A DNA stretch of 64,000 nucleotides from Dracaena cambodiana. Lineage: Eukaryota; Streptophyta; Magnoliopsida; Asparagales; Asparagaceae. The stretch covers positions 30,040,030 through 30,104,029 of the forward strand of contig JAYEPQ010000018.1 of assembly GCA_036321105.1 (NCBI GenBank), given 5' to 3'. The notes beneath the pieces are model-generated. The model ran no database searches and had not been told where the DNA came from. It saw nothing but the letters and a program-made list of their open reading frames with translations. Positions 10,452-22,622 of this stretch are shown here, in pieces. Each line of letters starts with the position of its first letter. Positions within the stretch are counted from its first letter, which is position 1. The position numbers were made by a program, and so were the translations under genes.

Positions 10452-13194
10452 TCATCTTGGTCTAAACGAGGGTATAAGGTTCCGTTGCCCTTTTCCAAAG
10501 TTCAATCCCGGTTTCTGGATAAGATTATAACCCATTTTCTCCATCATCTGGCGCGATTTTTGTTCATACAGGTGAAATTGGGGTGATGTCTGTTCATCAC
10601 TTTCGCTGCTTTGTTTTCGTCGAGGTGACGTAATTACCCTGCCGAACATAATCGGCCTTTGGGATCCTCTCCGAGGTGGCACTTCGAAATAGTGACCTTC
10701 CTCTTCGGCTATTCTTGATTGAGAGAGGAGGGATGACCTAAGTGGCAAATGATATGCCGCCAGAACTTCAAGTTCGGATAGGTCGTCCACTTCAGTGGAA
10801 GTACAAGAGGGTTCAGATTTAGTAGCTACAGCATGCTCGTAGACTAACTTTACATTTTCATTAATAACCCACTCACTTTCTATTACATCCACTATATCAT
10901 CAAGACTTAAACTAAAATCTAGATGAGGGTTGATTTCGTAATCACCCCCATCATCTTCTTCAGGAAGCTCGTTCTCAGTGTCGGCTTCTTTGCCACTGTC
11001 ATCGGGCCTTGGAGACTTGCTAAGATTGTCATTGGAGGCTTCATGGGCTGGCTTGTAGAGTGCAGCATCCGTGAAGTGATTCTCCAATCCTTTGAATGGT
11101 TGCTTGTCGGCAATTAGCGTCCGGACCTCTCCTTCCTCATCGCAATATTTCATACATTGGTGGAGGGTCGACGGGACTATCATGTGAGCATGGATCCACG
11201 GCCGCCCCAACAGAATATTGTAGGAGGTGTCTGCTTCGATGACGTAGCATGTAGCTTCTGTCCTCAAATCCCCGATTTGACATCGGAGTCGGATTTTCCC
11301 GAGGGGACGGCTATTATTGGCGTTGACCCGTATATCATTGTGTTGGTTGGTGTCAGGCGATGGAGGGAGATTCCTAACAGCTGCATCAACCTTCTGGGTA
11401 CGATACTTAGTGCAGATCCCGGATCAATCTGAATTCGGTCCACTTTGGTGGATCCGACATATCCGGTGAAATATAAAGGCCTGTTATGTTTTATATTCCT
11501 CACCTGCATGTCTTCTGGAGAGAAGATGATTTGTGGGACATGCCTCCTCACTTGGTGACAGCGGGGGCAAGAGTCCTGTTCTTCGTCGGCCGGCTCGACT
11601 ATCTGAGCTAAGAATGACTCAGAGTCTGCCAAAGCCTCTCTTAGAGCTTCACGCGTTGATTTTGATAATCTCAACAATTCATAAAGCGTTACTCGTGCTA
11701 GGATATTCGCCAACTGAGCAATTATGTCAAACTTGAAGGTAGTCTCGCTGGCTCCTTCCTCTCGAATAGGATTCTTCTGGAAACGAAGTCTTTTCTGCTT
11801 TGCAGGCTTTGCGAGTTCTGCATAGATGTCTTTTGGATCTACTCTAGTGTAATCCTTAAGATATGTCTTCCCGGATCGAGTACCGGAAGGGCCTGCCCCA
11901 TCTTGATGAGTGGCCATAATTTCGAGTTCTTCTTCAGAATCTGTGAAGGCTCCCGAAGCTATATATTCTTCCTTTATATCTGCAGAAATGACATTAACAG
12001 TTCGCTTCTTCTCTTGGCTCCCTGTAGTAGTCCATTGCTCATCCTCTATCAAATCGGGATGTACCCACATGATCTCCCACTTTTGGGTTGTTATGGGGAC
12101 AAGTCCTTCTTGGGCTTTGTTGTGCGGATCAAGATTCTTCGTAAGCATCTTACCCTTAGGGATTGGGGTCACCCCTGCGGGAAACTCGTGGTTCCAACCA
12201 CTATGGTTGCCATATTGGCAGTGACCTTCTTCTGCTCTTCCTTAAGCGTCAGAACCCCAGCTTCTATTAGTGCTTGGATTCTGTTCTTAAAGGGAAAACA
12301 ATCCCGAGTAGGGTGCCCAACATTCCGGTAATAGAGACAGTAGTTGGGATCTTTAGTCTTACCAGCGTCTTCTGGCTTCTTATTTTCCGGAAGTTTTAGC
12401 ATTCCCTTCTTTTGGAGCAGGTGAAAGAGGACAGGTGTCTGTTCAGTTTTGAAAGTGCAATTTCTCTCCTGCTGAGGCCTATTTTGCCTCGTACCCTGCT
12501 GATTTTGAAGCTTTGGGTTTGGTAGAGGATTAGTTTTCTGAGGAGCCGCTTCTGACGACATTACTGCTTTCCCTTTATTCTTGTTGCTGTTGTTTTGGGT
12601 ATATGATTTACTGCCCCCAGCACTTCTTGACCCGCGGGATTCTTCAACTCCGCGAATCAAGTCTTCAGCTTGTTCTCCTTATTTGAGCAGGTCCCTCCAC
12701 GTCTTAGACTCTACGGCCCCCATTTTGAGGAGCACATTGGTCTTAAGATTGTGTCGACAGGTCTCGACTAGAGTTTCCTGGATCATTCCGTGTTTGCAAT
12801 GTACGGACTTCTCCCGGAACCTTTCTATAAAATCTTTAACCGTTTCTTGTTCTCCTTGTCTAGTTGCAAGCAGGGAATGAACCGTAATCTCGGTATCATC
12901 CTCAAAGAATCGTGAGAGAAATAATTTCTCGACATCAAACCAGGCACTAATAAATCCTGGGGGCAACTGCATGAACCAACCAAAGGCAGGCCCTCGCAAA
13001 GTACTCGCGAATACTTTTGTCATAATTGGGTCATTACCCAACAGATGTCCTGCTTGGGACAGGAAATAATAGATATGCTGACTGGGCGAACCCTTCCCGT
13101 CATAGGGCTCCAACTTGAGCGGCTTATACTTTAGAGGATAGGGCACCACATCCCATTCTGGTAGATATGGTCTAGAGACCCCTGACTCTTTCAA
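10452..13194 (-). pseudogene. TatA gag and protease
   Basis: Gag (13194-12679) has the retrotransposon gag domain: YDGKGSPSQHIYYFLSQAGH, VFASTLRGPAFGWFMQLPPG and LFLSRFF. The next frame (12660-12169) has a single zinc-knuckle-like motif CLYYRNVGHPTRDC, a C-X2-H-X4-H-X4-C form in which the first His has become Tyr. Protease (12172-11264 and 11267-10452) has RIQIDPGSALSIVP in the active-site position (DPG instead of D-S/T-G) and the flap-end motif YNILLGRPWIH. A stop near 12661, a frameshift near 11265 and one near 10440 break it. Confidence 0.9.
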
Positions 13195-14289
13195 CTCTTT
13201 TTATGCATCAAAGCTTCGAGTTGATTTTGCAATTTTTCAATTTTTTCTCCATGCGGATCATGGAAAGAAAATCTGTCCTCGTCTTCGTGCATCGAGTGGG
13301 CTTTGTCCTCCTGTTCTTCTTCATTTGAAGTCTTCTTGCCCTGTTTAGTATTATCCTCGACAACTTTTAAAAGTAGCATCTTAAGGTCTTCAATCGTTTT
13401 CTGTTGCTCTCGAATCATTCTTTCTTGAGCTTCAAATCTCTGATTGATATCATCAGACTTATCTGCCATGTGCGATGCTGACTTCTGTAGTCGAGATGAT
13501 GCGGAGGAACGAGGTGAGGCAATGGCTGAATTATCACTGTCCTCATCATAAAAACCCCCTGCGAGCCTCTTATAATTTCGAGGCGGGACGGCTCCTGATT
13601 TTAATCGAGTAACACGATGAGGTTCTTCATCGCTCGATTCTGAATCATCATCCGTCTCTACAATTTTCTTTCCTTTCCCCACCATGTTGGAGGTTACAGC
13701 TCTCCATTTCTTCAGGGAAGTAGTCTTTGGTTTCTTCGCAGGGTTCTTGTTCGGCTCGATTAATCGATCAAACGCAGGTACCCTGCTCTTGCTGCAGCCA
13801 CAGTTGTCCATTACAGCGAACACTGCGGTAATTAGTTGGTGGCAGTGACAGATAGGTTCTGCTTGAAGCTGTTCTACGCTTCTCTTCTTGGAGAGATGCT
13901 CTCTGAGATCAGTGCCTTTAGCCTTGGAGTCAGGAGGTCCATTCAACTCTTGAGAAGGTTTGGGCACCCATTGAAGCTTCTTTGGCTGATCAACCCTGAC
14001 TCTGGGGTCGAACCGATCCTCGCGGGGCTTAGGAATAGCCTCGCGTTTCATATCGCGGGCCTGAAGAATAGCTCCGCGCTTATCCACACTAGCCTCGCGT
14101 CTCTCGCTGGCTTGGTATGTCTTTAGAAGTTTAGCTTCTGGAATAATAGCCCCGCGTGAAGGGAAGGTCTTACATGCTGGCTTATCTTTGCGATTTACGC
14201 AGATCATAGCTTCGCGCCTAGCACGATTTTACGACTGACAACTATTTGCCAACCGTCTTCGCGTCTCTCGCGAGTGTCATAAGTCTTGC

Positions 14290-14900
14290 GTTTCTCGCAA
14301 TCAGTACTGGCCTCGCGTTTCTCACTTGGCTCAGTATCAGCCTCACGTGGAGAATCACACGCTGGCTTTAAAGATTTTTTATACTCGCGTAACTCGCGAG
14401 TGTTGGGTATTCTGCGACTAGCGCAACCCTTATTGGCTTCGCGTCTCTCGCTAGGCTCAGTAATAGCCTCGCGTGGAATATCACACGCTGGCTTTGAAGG
14501 ATTTTTATATTCACGTAACTCGCGAGTGTTGGGTATTCTGCAACTAGCGCAACCCTTACTGGCTTCGCGTCTCTCGCTAGGCTCAGTAATAGCCTCGTGT
14601 GGAATATCACACGCTGGTTTTGAAGGATTTTTATACTCACGTAACTCGCGAGTGTTGGGAATTCTGCGACTAGCGCAACCCTTAATGGCTTCGCGTCTCT
14701 CGCTAGGCTCAGTAATAGCCTCGCGTGGAATATCACACGCTAGGTTTGAAGGATTTTTATACTCACGTAACTCGCGAGTGTTGGGTATTCTGCGACTAGC
14801 GCAACCCTTACTGGCTTCGCATTTCTCGCTAGGCTCAGCAATAGCCTCGCGTGGAATATCACATGCTGGCTTTTCCTTGCTTTTAAGGCAAGTTGTATAT
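14290..14900. repeat. 126-bp coding tandem repeat in the TatA extension
   Basis: About five 126-bp units, in phase with the 42-residue peptide repeat. Each unit contains tagcctcgcgtgg and tcgcgagtgtt. Because the length is divisible by three, the opposite strand is open too. TatB has a related unit of about 132 bp (41060-41960) and TatC has about four copies (44650-45060). Confidence 0.92.
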
Positions 14901-15365
14901 TCGCGTTTAACGCGGTAGAGACTGGTCTTGCGGGTAGCGCGAGCCAGTTTGCGAGGGACCATAGCCTCGCGTCCTCTGGAGTTAGCTCCACGTCCAAGGC
15001 GGGCTTTGAGGGCTCTACGCCTCGCTCTCCGGTTCCTGTTCCGGAGTTGGGTCTTGGTCAGTCCAGTCCCTAGGTCTTTTTCGGCAATCGGAAACTCATT
15101 CTCGGCTAGGATTTCTTGTGTGAACTCCGGCTTTATAGCCGCAGTCTCCAAGGATCCCCGTCTCTCGGTAGATACCTTTCTACCCGTCACTCGGGTATTG
15201 GAGTACATGCGACGATAGTGCCATGTCTCATCCAAGTCACCTGACCGGAGGAGAGGAACTCCTCGTACTTCTGCTGGTCGATTTCAACGCCAGCGTGTCT
15301 ACTTCGGATCCGATCAAGTCAACGTCCAATTGCACCACAATCTCTTCATCAGTGAAAGAGATTGC

Positions 15366-15382
15366 TCCCACTGTGGTCGCCA
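15366..15382 (-). other. TatA primer-binding site, tRNA-Arg type
   Basis: Minus-strand tggcgaccacagtggga lies three bases inside the 5' LTR. It is complementary to a plant tRNA-Arg 3' end (…TCCCACTGTGGTCGCCA, recalled from general knowledge), the primer class reported for Ogre/Tat elements. It is identical in TatB and TatC. Confidence 0.8.
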
Positions 15383-15385
15383 GTT

Positions 15386-16216
15386 TGTTCGTCGCAAAAA
15401 TTTCTTCGCTTCCTCCCATTGAATTAACTTAAATTACAATGAAAGTGAACAAGAGATAAAAAAGAACAAACGAGATGATTTTATAGTTCAATCTCTCTCT
15501 TTTACAATGTGTTGTGGGATCTGTGGCGATGGGATCTATAGTAGTTCCTTTGGACGATCGGTACGTTGAAATCTTCTCTCTTGAAGATATCGGCCGACTG
15601 TAAACGATCTTCTCTGGTTTTGATTTGTTCAAGGCTCTCTCGCGTAACTCGAACTTCTCAAGAACTCCAGAAAGAAGATGGTGATTTTTCTCTGATCTTC
15701 ACGAACTCAAGGCTCTGTGCGTAACTCGAATTCTCCAAGATTTTAGAAAAAAATCTCAATTGCCGAAAAAAAACCTTCTTTAGGGTTTCACCAAGGAGGT
15801 ATTTATAGCCCCAGGTTAATGCAAGAGTTTCTATCTAAATAGAACTCGCATTATCAAGGATTCCAATCAAATATCTTAGTTTTGATGGAATTCTGATTAG
15901 ATTTGATTTGGGTATTTGGATAGGCCCAGAATCATAATCTCAATCAATTTGAGATTCTGGTTATCTGCTTACGCGGAGCTTTAATCGCATCAAAACGCGG
16001 CGCTAAATAACCAAAACGCGGAGCTATTGATCATCTCCGCGTTTTACTCAAACGCGAGGCTAATACAAGCCAGACTGCGGAATCAATGCGGAGCTATTAA
16101 ACATCTCCGCGTTTTATTCAAACGCAGGGTTAATATTACCAAACGCGGGGCTACTGAATTGGCTCCGCGTCCTGTTGTGGAAAATCCTTTTAACTTAGAA
16201 ATTTTTACTGCCAACA
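15386..16216 (-). repeat. 5' LTR of TatA
   Basis: 831 bp, bounded on the plus strand by tgttcgtcgc at the left and ctgccaaca at the right (minus-strand TGTTGGCAG...GAACA). It contains the TATA box tatttata (15800-15807), U3 hairpins of aacgcggag/ctccgcgtt near 16010-16170, and an ATG near its 3' end (15419) that opens the sense ORF. Confidence 0.92.
15800..15807 (-). promoter_or_regulatory. TATA box in the TatA 5' LTR
   Basis: Minus-strand tataaata within ggctataaatac. The same box at the same place is found in TatB (35894-35901, 42842-42849) and TatC (43705-43712, 62868-62875). It should set the start of the genomic RNA about 30 bp downstream. Confidence 0.7.
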
Positions 16217-16375
16217 CTAGGCTAATTAGAATAATTCAAATCGAATTTAGAAATCGTAGTTAATCCGCTAGCACTAAAGAATTAGTGAGAACACAAAAAC
16301 ACCTTAAATTCATGTGGAAACGACCTGTATAGTGCTACACCGACACTGTGCACTTGCAATGGATATTTCACATCA
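16217..16375 (+). repeat. Athila-like first LTR, 3' stump
   Basis: 159 bp matching the last part of the LTRs at 17524-18798 and 20579-21830 (taggctaattagaataattc ... ttcacatca). The rest lies beyond TatA, outside the window. Confidence 0.85.
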
Positions 16376-16381
16376 AGTTTT

Positions 16382-16403
16382 TTGTGCCGTTGCCGGGGAT
16401 CGA
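16382..16403 (+). other. Primer-binding site, tRNA-Asp type
   Basis: gtgccgttgccggggatcga follows the LTR after a short agttttttt leader. It matches the complement of the plant tRNA-Asp 3' end with about two mismatches in 22 bases (from my knowledge of tRNA-Asp), the primer used by Athila-type elements. Confidence 0.8.
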
Positions 16404-16897
16404 TGGTATTTTCTTATTTTTTTTCTAACATTTTACAGTTTAATAGTGTGTGTTGAGTGTGTAGAGATCTGAAAGTTCATATACAGGAAGCAAAAAGGGA
16501 AGAGAGAAGTCTTAGGAGTACACTGTAAAAAGAAAGGAGCCAACCACCCTGATTTTGCCGCCATTTGGCGGCAATTCAAGTGAAATTCTTCCCCAATTTT
16601 CTCTATATCTGTGTTTTGGGTCTCTAGTTCTGTAAAAAAATACAAAAAAATAAAAAAAAGTTTTGATTTTTTTCTTTTTTCTTTTCCATCTCTTTCCCTC
16701 TCCACCTTTTCAAAAAAAAATCCAAAAAAAATATGCTTCAAAATCAAACTGGTTGCCATCATTGTCGTGATCTGTATCATAATTATCATCAGTGTCCATG
16801 GATAAGAAGTTCGGTAGGACTAGGTCATGATCAAATTCACACCACATATTATGAATCTACGAGCGCTTCCTATATACAAAATTACAATTGTGAATAG

Positions 16898-17239
16898 ATG
16901 AATTATTCTAATCAAGAATTGTATCAAGAGAGTCTTCCATCTGATCATTTCTTCATAGACTATTCATCTCCATATTCTAAATTCAATTATGAACAAGATA
17001 TTCAATTGAACATGTTAGATGAAAGATTAAAAAGATTAGAAGCGGGGTATGCATATCATGAGAATCTACCTACAACCACTTCATATCTATCATCAAATAT
17101 GTACATAGATCTATCATATCCTTCTTCAAATTTCACTCATGGTCTCGAGATGCAATCATTCGAGGAAAATAAGAAAAATTTCAATAATGAGACTGAGGAG
17201 CGAGCGTGCATAATAGAAAATGTATGGAAACTTTGCTAA
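16898..17239 (+). pseudogene. Short ORF in the Athila-like internal region
   Basis: 113 codons from an ATG, starting MNYSNQELYQESLPSDHFF, acidic and Asn/Ser/Tyr-rich, with EERACIIENVWKLC at the end. It has the place of a gag 5' region, after a 500-bp leader with poly-A/poly-T runs. Similar acidic codon use resumes after the middle LTR (18830-18960), so the frame was probably longer before that LTR became embedded. I recognise no domain. Confidence 0.35.
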
Positions 17240-17523
17240 AATTATCCTCTCAAATTATATTTTATATGGAAGATTTTCTCAAAATAATTTCTCATACTAA
17301 ACTTTTTTAAAAATCAACCATCTAATTATTTGAATATATCTAACTCCAACAAGCAACCACTTTAGTTATCTTTTGAAGCAGATATGATTCAAAATGAGTC
17401 AAATAAGTTTGTGTGTGATGAGACTATACATCGACATTACGATCAAGTTACTTTGGACCATTATGAAAATAATTATGAAGAAATTTGTGATAAAGAAAAA
17501 CTTTTGCTTTGTAATTTTCTTCA

Positions 17524-18798
17524 TGATGAGTGAATAGTATCATATATTGTATTTTTTTCTCCCATATTTTATCTATTTTTGTATATAAATAAATGCTACT
17601 CGGGTATTTTTAGTTATTTTTCAGGTAATCCTATTCATAAATCAGAGTCGGATTAGGAAACAAAGTCCGAAAAAGAGTTTAAAGAGAGTAAAGCTACAAG
17701 ATTGAGATATTTCAGAGAATCAAAGTGCAATAAAGTCAGGAGAATCAAAAAAATAAGACACAAAACTCGTGCAGGAGAAAAACCATAAGCTTTCACCAAG
17801 ATTATGCCGCTATTTGGCGGCATTTTGCCGCCAATTGGCGGCACAAAGAGTGGCTCACATGGTGAAATTTTTGCGGGGTTTCAATGTAATTTTTTAGTTT
17901 TTGAATTATATAAAAATTAAGTTTTGATTTTCGTAGCCTATTTATTGGCCGTAACCTTGTACTTTAGGGTTTTATGTAGAGATTAGTCATAGTGAAAATA
18001 GGAGATAATTTGTACTCGGATTTTATTAATAAAAATTAGCTGAAGGAGGGATGGACACCATACCGACTCTAGAGGTAACATTTGCTGGGTATCAATTTTT
18101 CATATCAACTTTTTCATTTGAGATATTGCATATCAATTTTTCTTATGTAAATCTATTCTAATTGCTTTCTAGTTTAGATTTATTTGCTTTCTAAATTAAA
18201 TTTAATTGCTCTCATGAATAAAAATAGGATTTTCCTTACTAGAATTATGAGTATCTAATTTACCTTAGCTCTAGGATGTAGATGAAACTAAAATCCACCA
18301 TGTAATTGCTCTCTAATATTTTCTTCCTAATTAAAATAATAAAGACATGATTTTTCTATGAAAAGATTAAAATACAAGAACTCATAGATTAATACTTTGA
18401 TAGATTATACTTGAGTTAAGTTTCTTGATAACCTATGCTTAGTTAGGCTTTGGGGTTATTGATTTTCATCTTCTTCATCGAATTATCTAAATATTTAGTT
18501 TGCTTTCATGAAAAGTAGTTTCTTTCTTGCACACTAATTGATAACTCATACTTAGAACACTTTAAATAAAGATTAAAACTAAAAGATCGATTTTTTATGA
18601 TAGAAGAAGATAATAGAAGTAAATACATAGTTGGAAACTAGTGGATTTTAGATCATAGCCTAATTAGAATAACTCTCAAATCCGACTTAGATTCCTTTGT
18701 TAGTCCGTTAGACTATAAAATTAGTAAGAATTACAAAACACCTGAGATCTCTGTGGGATTACCTATATAGCGCTACGCTTACAGTAAATGTCACATCA
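17524..18798 (+). repeat. Athila-like middle LTR
   Basis: 1275 bp, TGATGAG...CACATCA, clearly homologous to 20579-21830 and 45735-46999. It is followed by agttttttgc, the normal post-LTR leader, but the primer site is gone. The five bases before it (cttca) and after it (agttt) do not match, so it is not a simple solo LTR insertion. Confidence 0.85.
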
Positions 18799-20578
18799 AG
18801 TTTTTTGCTAGTGACATATTATCTTCTGATTCTTTTGTTGAAAATTGTGAAGAAACTTATGAAGAAGAATTTTTATCCCTTCATAATAACTTGACTAATG
18901 ATAAGTCCACTAGTATGCCATTTTCTTTTGAGAATTTTGATGACAGATTTAAAAAAAATTAGCATGACGAGCCCATAACACTAGAAACATAGAAGGAACC
19001 ACAAAAAAAAAGAGATCATGGTAGCTAATGATTTGAAAGAGCGATCCAAAATCGAGCCCATGATTCCGCCACATCAAAGTGAGTATATTATTTTATATGT
19101 TGATAAGACCAAAATACTTACTGTTATGAAAAATACTCGTGGGTATGGACGATAAAAGGTACGATTTCTAGCTTTTAAATTTTATCATTGAATAAAAGGA
19201 AGAAGAGCAGGAATAAATTGAGAAAAATATAAAACAAGATGGAGAGATTAAATGCAAACTTGACAAAAAGGCTAAGTTCATCTATATCAAAATATAAAAG
19301 GACACACTATGAGAGTGGGAAGTGATCAAAAGATCGTAACCGGTTTGAAATTCTAGTAAATGTATAATATTTATATAATAGTTTTCTTATTTATTTTACC
19401 ACCCTTTGTTTGTGTTTGAGGGCATATACAATTTTAGGTGTGGGGGAGTAGGTTAGGAGATTTTTCTTCATATTTTTCAAGGTTTTTTAGATTTTTCTAG
19501 GATTTTTATTTTATTTTTAGATTTTTTTTTTTTTTTTGGTTTCTTTATTTTACACTTTGGGTAGTTTTTACGGTAATTAAAAAAATTAAAAAAGTTTTAA
19601 AAAATATGAAAAAATATTAAAAATTTTAAAAATATTTTCTCCAATAAATCAACCTAATTATAAATAAAAAAATTAGATTTGAAGTTTGATAAATGAGTAG
19701 ATTGGATGATACACTAAGAATGTTATGAAAAAAATTAAAATTCAAAACATAAATACCGCTAACAGTAATTTTGAGTTAAATATACATCTATTTTTCACTT
19801 CACAATAGTTTATTAGGTTAAGGAGAAAGATGATAACGATTGAGTAGTTTTCTCTCTCTAAACAAGAAAAAAAAAGAAAAAAAGGGGTGAGCCTGATATT
19901 AAGGCAATACCCTCATAAATGAAAAATAAAAAATAAAAAAAAGGGGTGAGCCTGGTATTAAGGGAATAGCATCAGAGAAAAAAAAAGAGTATGATCCGAG
20001 TAAATAATCACATGAAAGGTGAAATATTCTTTTAAAAAAAGAGAAAATTGTTATGAGAGAAGAAATAAATTATGAGTTAGAGTTGGAGTTCAAGGCCGAA
20101 ATAGACTATCACATATGCACGTAGATGTATAGAGCCAATGAATTATTTATTAGTGGGTTTGAAAGATAGGATTTGAATTTTTGATTAAAATGATAAGTGT
20201 ATTTGATATGACTCTTGACTTGAAAATTGATAATCTAAATGTGTTATTGAGTTTGTATATTAGTGAGATTAATTGAAGAAAATATCGTTAAAAAAAGATT
20301 TTTCTTTCTTTTGTATAAAATTTTTATTTTTTTTATTTTTAATTATCCTTATTTTTCTTTTCTTTATTCCTTAATCTATTTTCTTCACGAATTTTGTGGG
20401 TATATTCACTGCAAATCCTCACGAGACACAACTCATCTACTAAGCTAACATAGGCATTTAACGGCTTGTTGCACATGCTAAGTGCAATCGCGATTCCTGC
20501 GAAAGTGAGTTAGGATTTTTCTTTTTCTTTTTAGATTTAGTTTTGCTCGAGAACTAGAAAAAAATAGGTATGGGGGTG
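18799..20578 (+). other. Athila-like second internal piece, non-coding
   Basis: AT-rich, with many stops in all frames. A 5' part looks like decayed acidic coding sequence (18830-18960). At 19860-19980 a unit of about 70 bp with aaggggtgagcctg is duplicated. It ends in a G-rich polypurine run, tatgggggtg (20569-20578), just before the last LTR. No gene seen. Confidence 0.6.
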
Positions 20579-21830
20579 TGATGAGTGCCATATATTGCAT
20601 ATTTATAGCCTCCATATTATCTATTTTTGTAGTTAAATAATGTTACTCGGGTATTTTTAGTGTGTTTTTAGGTAAACCTATTTCTCTAAGGAGATGACAT
20701 AAACTCAAAGCCGAATTAGAAAACCAAGCCCATAGAGAAATTAAAAGTGAGCAAACTTCAAGACCATAATGCTAAAGGGAGTCAAAGTTCAATACAGTCA
20801 TAAAACTCAAAAGAACAAGACAAGAGACTCATGCAGAAGAAAAACCAAATAAAATATCCATACTTTTGCCGCTATTTGGCGGAATTAGCTGCCAATTGGC
20901 AGCTCCCCAGGGCCCACTCTGGGTGAATTTTCTGTGAGAGTTTCGATGTAATTTTATAGTTTCTCACTTGTATTCAAATTAGATTTTGATTCTCCGAACC
21001 CTATATATTAGCCGTATCCTTCTAATCTAGGGTTTATGATATGATGTAATTATGTACTCGAATTTTATTGAATAAAAATCAGGGTTTGCTAAATGGGTGA
21101 CGGCCGTCATACCGACTCCAGAGGTAACCTTTGCTGTTCATCAATATTTCTTAGCTAATCTTCTTCTAATTGTTTTCTAGATAGATTTATCTTACCTTTT
21201 AGTGTAAACTTTAATTGCTTTATAAGAAAAATATGATCTTCCCAACTAGAATTATGAGTAGCTAATTTAGTTTAGTTCTAGAATGTAGATGAAACTAGGG
21301 ATCCACCATGTAGTTGCTCTCTAGTGTTTTCTTTCTAAATAAAATAATAAAGATAAGATTTTTTAATAAAAAGATTAAAATATAACAATTTGTAGATTAA
21401 TGCTTTGATAACTTATACTTGAATTAGATTTCTTGATAGTCTATGCATATTTAGGGTTTGGGATTGTTACTTTTCATCTTTATCATAGAGTTATCTAATG
21501 ATTTAGTTTATATTTATGAAAAGTTGTATCATTGATGCGTATGATTGCACACCACTTGATAACACATGCTTAGAATATTTTAAATAAAGATTAAAACTAA
21601 AATATTAATTTTTATGATAGGAAGAAGATAATAAAAGTAATACATGATTGTAAACTAGTGGATTTTATATAATAGGCTAATTAGAATAATTCAAATCCAA
21701 CTTAGAAACTATAGTTAATCCGCTAGGACTAAAGAATTAGTGAGAACGCAAAAATACCTTAGATTCCTATGGGAACGACATGTACAGCGCTACACTGACA
21801 CTGTGCGCTTGCAGTGGATATTTCACATCA
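20579..21830 (+). repeat. Athila-like 3' LTR
   Basis: 1252 bp, TGATGAGTGCC...TTCACATCA, preceded by the polypurine run. It contains the paired palindromes seen in the other copies (20868-20904). Downstream sequence is TatD reverse transcriptase. Confidence 0.88.
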
Positions 21831-22622
21831 ATATCTTTCATGGATGGATTCTCTTGGTACAATCAAATCTAGATGTATCCTGAAGACAAGAACTACAAGA
21901 AGTGTTCAAAAAAGTGCATGACAGGGCCTGCAGTACTCACCAATCGGGACCAAAATTAGAAGATTAGATAAAAAGAATGAGATTCTATTTGCCAACGATG
22001 ATAGCAGATGCAATAGCACATGCAAAGAAATGCTATGTCTACCAGGTGCATGCGAACTACATAAATCAGACTCCAGATCACCTACATCCAACTACGGTCA
22101 CTTGGCCATTCAAGACATGGGGATTGGATATTATTAGCCACATCACTCCACTATCTTCTCGTGGATATCGGTTTATACTAATTATAACCGATTACTTCTC
22201 AAAGTAAGCAGAAACTATCCCTTTAAAATAAGTGAAAATGGCAGACGTGGTCAACTTTATCAAACACCACATAACTTACCGCATTGGTGTTCCTAGACAT
22301 ATCATCAGCGACAACAGTCCTCAATTCTCTAGCAGGGCCTACACCAAATTCTGTGACAAATTTAGAATACATAATATGTTTTCATCCCTATGTAACCCGG
22401 CTGCCAACGCCAAAGCAGAAGTATTCAACAAAACTATCATGAATCTTCTTAGAAATTTATTACCACAAGTCAGCGTGAGTGGAATGAAAAATTAGAAGTT
22501 TGTCTATAGGATTATCGTACAACGATAAGAGCACTGACAAGGGCCACACTCATTTCCGAGGTATATGAGTGTGAAACTTCCCTACCTCTAAAAATCTAAA
22601 TTCCTTCCCTGCGAGTGGCATT

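Larger units (their letters stand above)
13191..15419 (-). pseudogene. TatA N-terminal extension upstream of gag, starts in the LTR
   Basis: Starts at MGGSEEIFATNKLATTVGAI, whose first codons lie in the LTR and whose LATTVGA is encoded by the primer-binding site. It continues with a basic region made of 42-residue repeats (about five copies, 14900-14290, with ACDIPREAITEPSERREAS and RRIPNTRELREYK), then a segment with a Cys-rich patch (CHCHQLITAV...CGCSKSR) and a coiled-coil-like segment (RFEAQERMIREQQKTIEDLK) before gag. Frames break near 15235, 14205 and 13192. No known domain recognised; the basic, Cys-bearing repeats suggest nucleic acid binding, which is inference. Confidence 0.75.
1..16216 (-). 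mobile_element. TatA: Tat-lineage Ty3/gypsy LTR retrotransposon, left end outside window
   Basis: Read on the minus strand the order is 5' LTR (16216-15386), tRNA-Arg primer site, long N-terminal extension, gag, protease, reverse transcriptase, RNase H, second RNase H, integrase, two tandem-repeat arrays, an antisense gene and the 3' LTR (566 to beyond base 1). The second, archaeal-type RNase H after the normal one and the antisense ORF between pol and 3' LTR are marks of the Tat lineage. Coding frames carry many stops and frameshifts, so this copy is dead. It sits inside the LTR of an Athila-like element: the bases right of it (ctagg then ctaatta) continue that LTR. The matching duplication on the left cannot be seen. 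Confidence 0.93.
16217..21830 (+). mobile_element. Athila-like non-autonomous Ty3/gypsy element with three LTR copies
   Basis: Order: 3' stump of an LTR (16217-16375), tRNA-Asp primer site, short internal region, a second full LTR (17524-18798), a second internal piece, a polypurine run and a third LTR (20579-21830). LTRs start TGATGAG and end CACATCA. The tRNA-Asp primer site and the gggggtg-TGATGAG junction are typical of the Athila lineage. There is no pol. The left part of the first LTR was displaced by insertion of TatA. Downstream, the flank resumes in the reverse transcriptase of TatD. Confidence 0.8.

Noticed and set aside
14286..14918. Plus-strand frame of 210 codons with repeats
   Set aside because: Opposite strand of the peptide-coding 126-bp repeat of TatA; the minus frame is the one conserved in TatB and TatC.
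17524..18798. Middle Athila-like LTR as a simple solo LTR insertion
   Set aside because: Flanks cttca and agttt do not match, unlike the solo LTR at 45735-46999.
20263..20448. 61-codon Phe/Tyr-rich frame
   Set aside because: Composition effect of a T-rich tract in the Athila-like 3' region.
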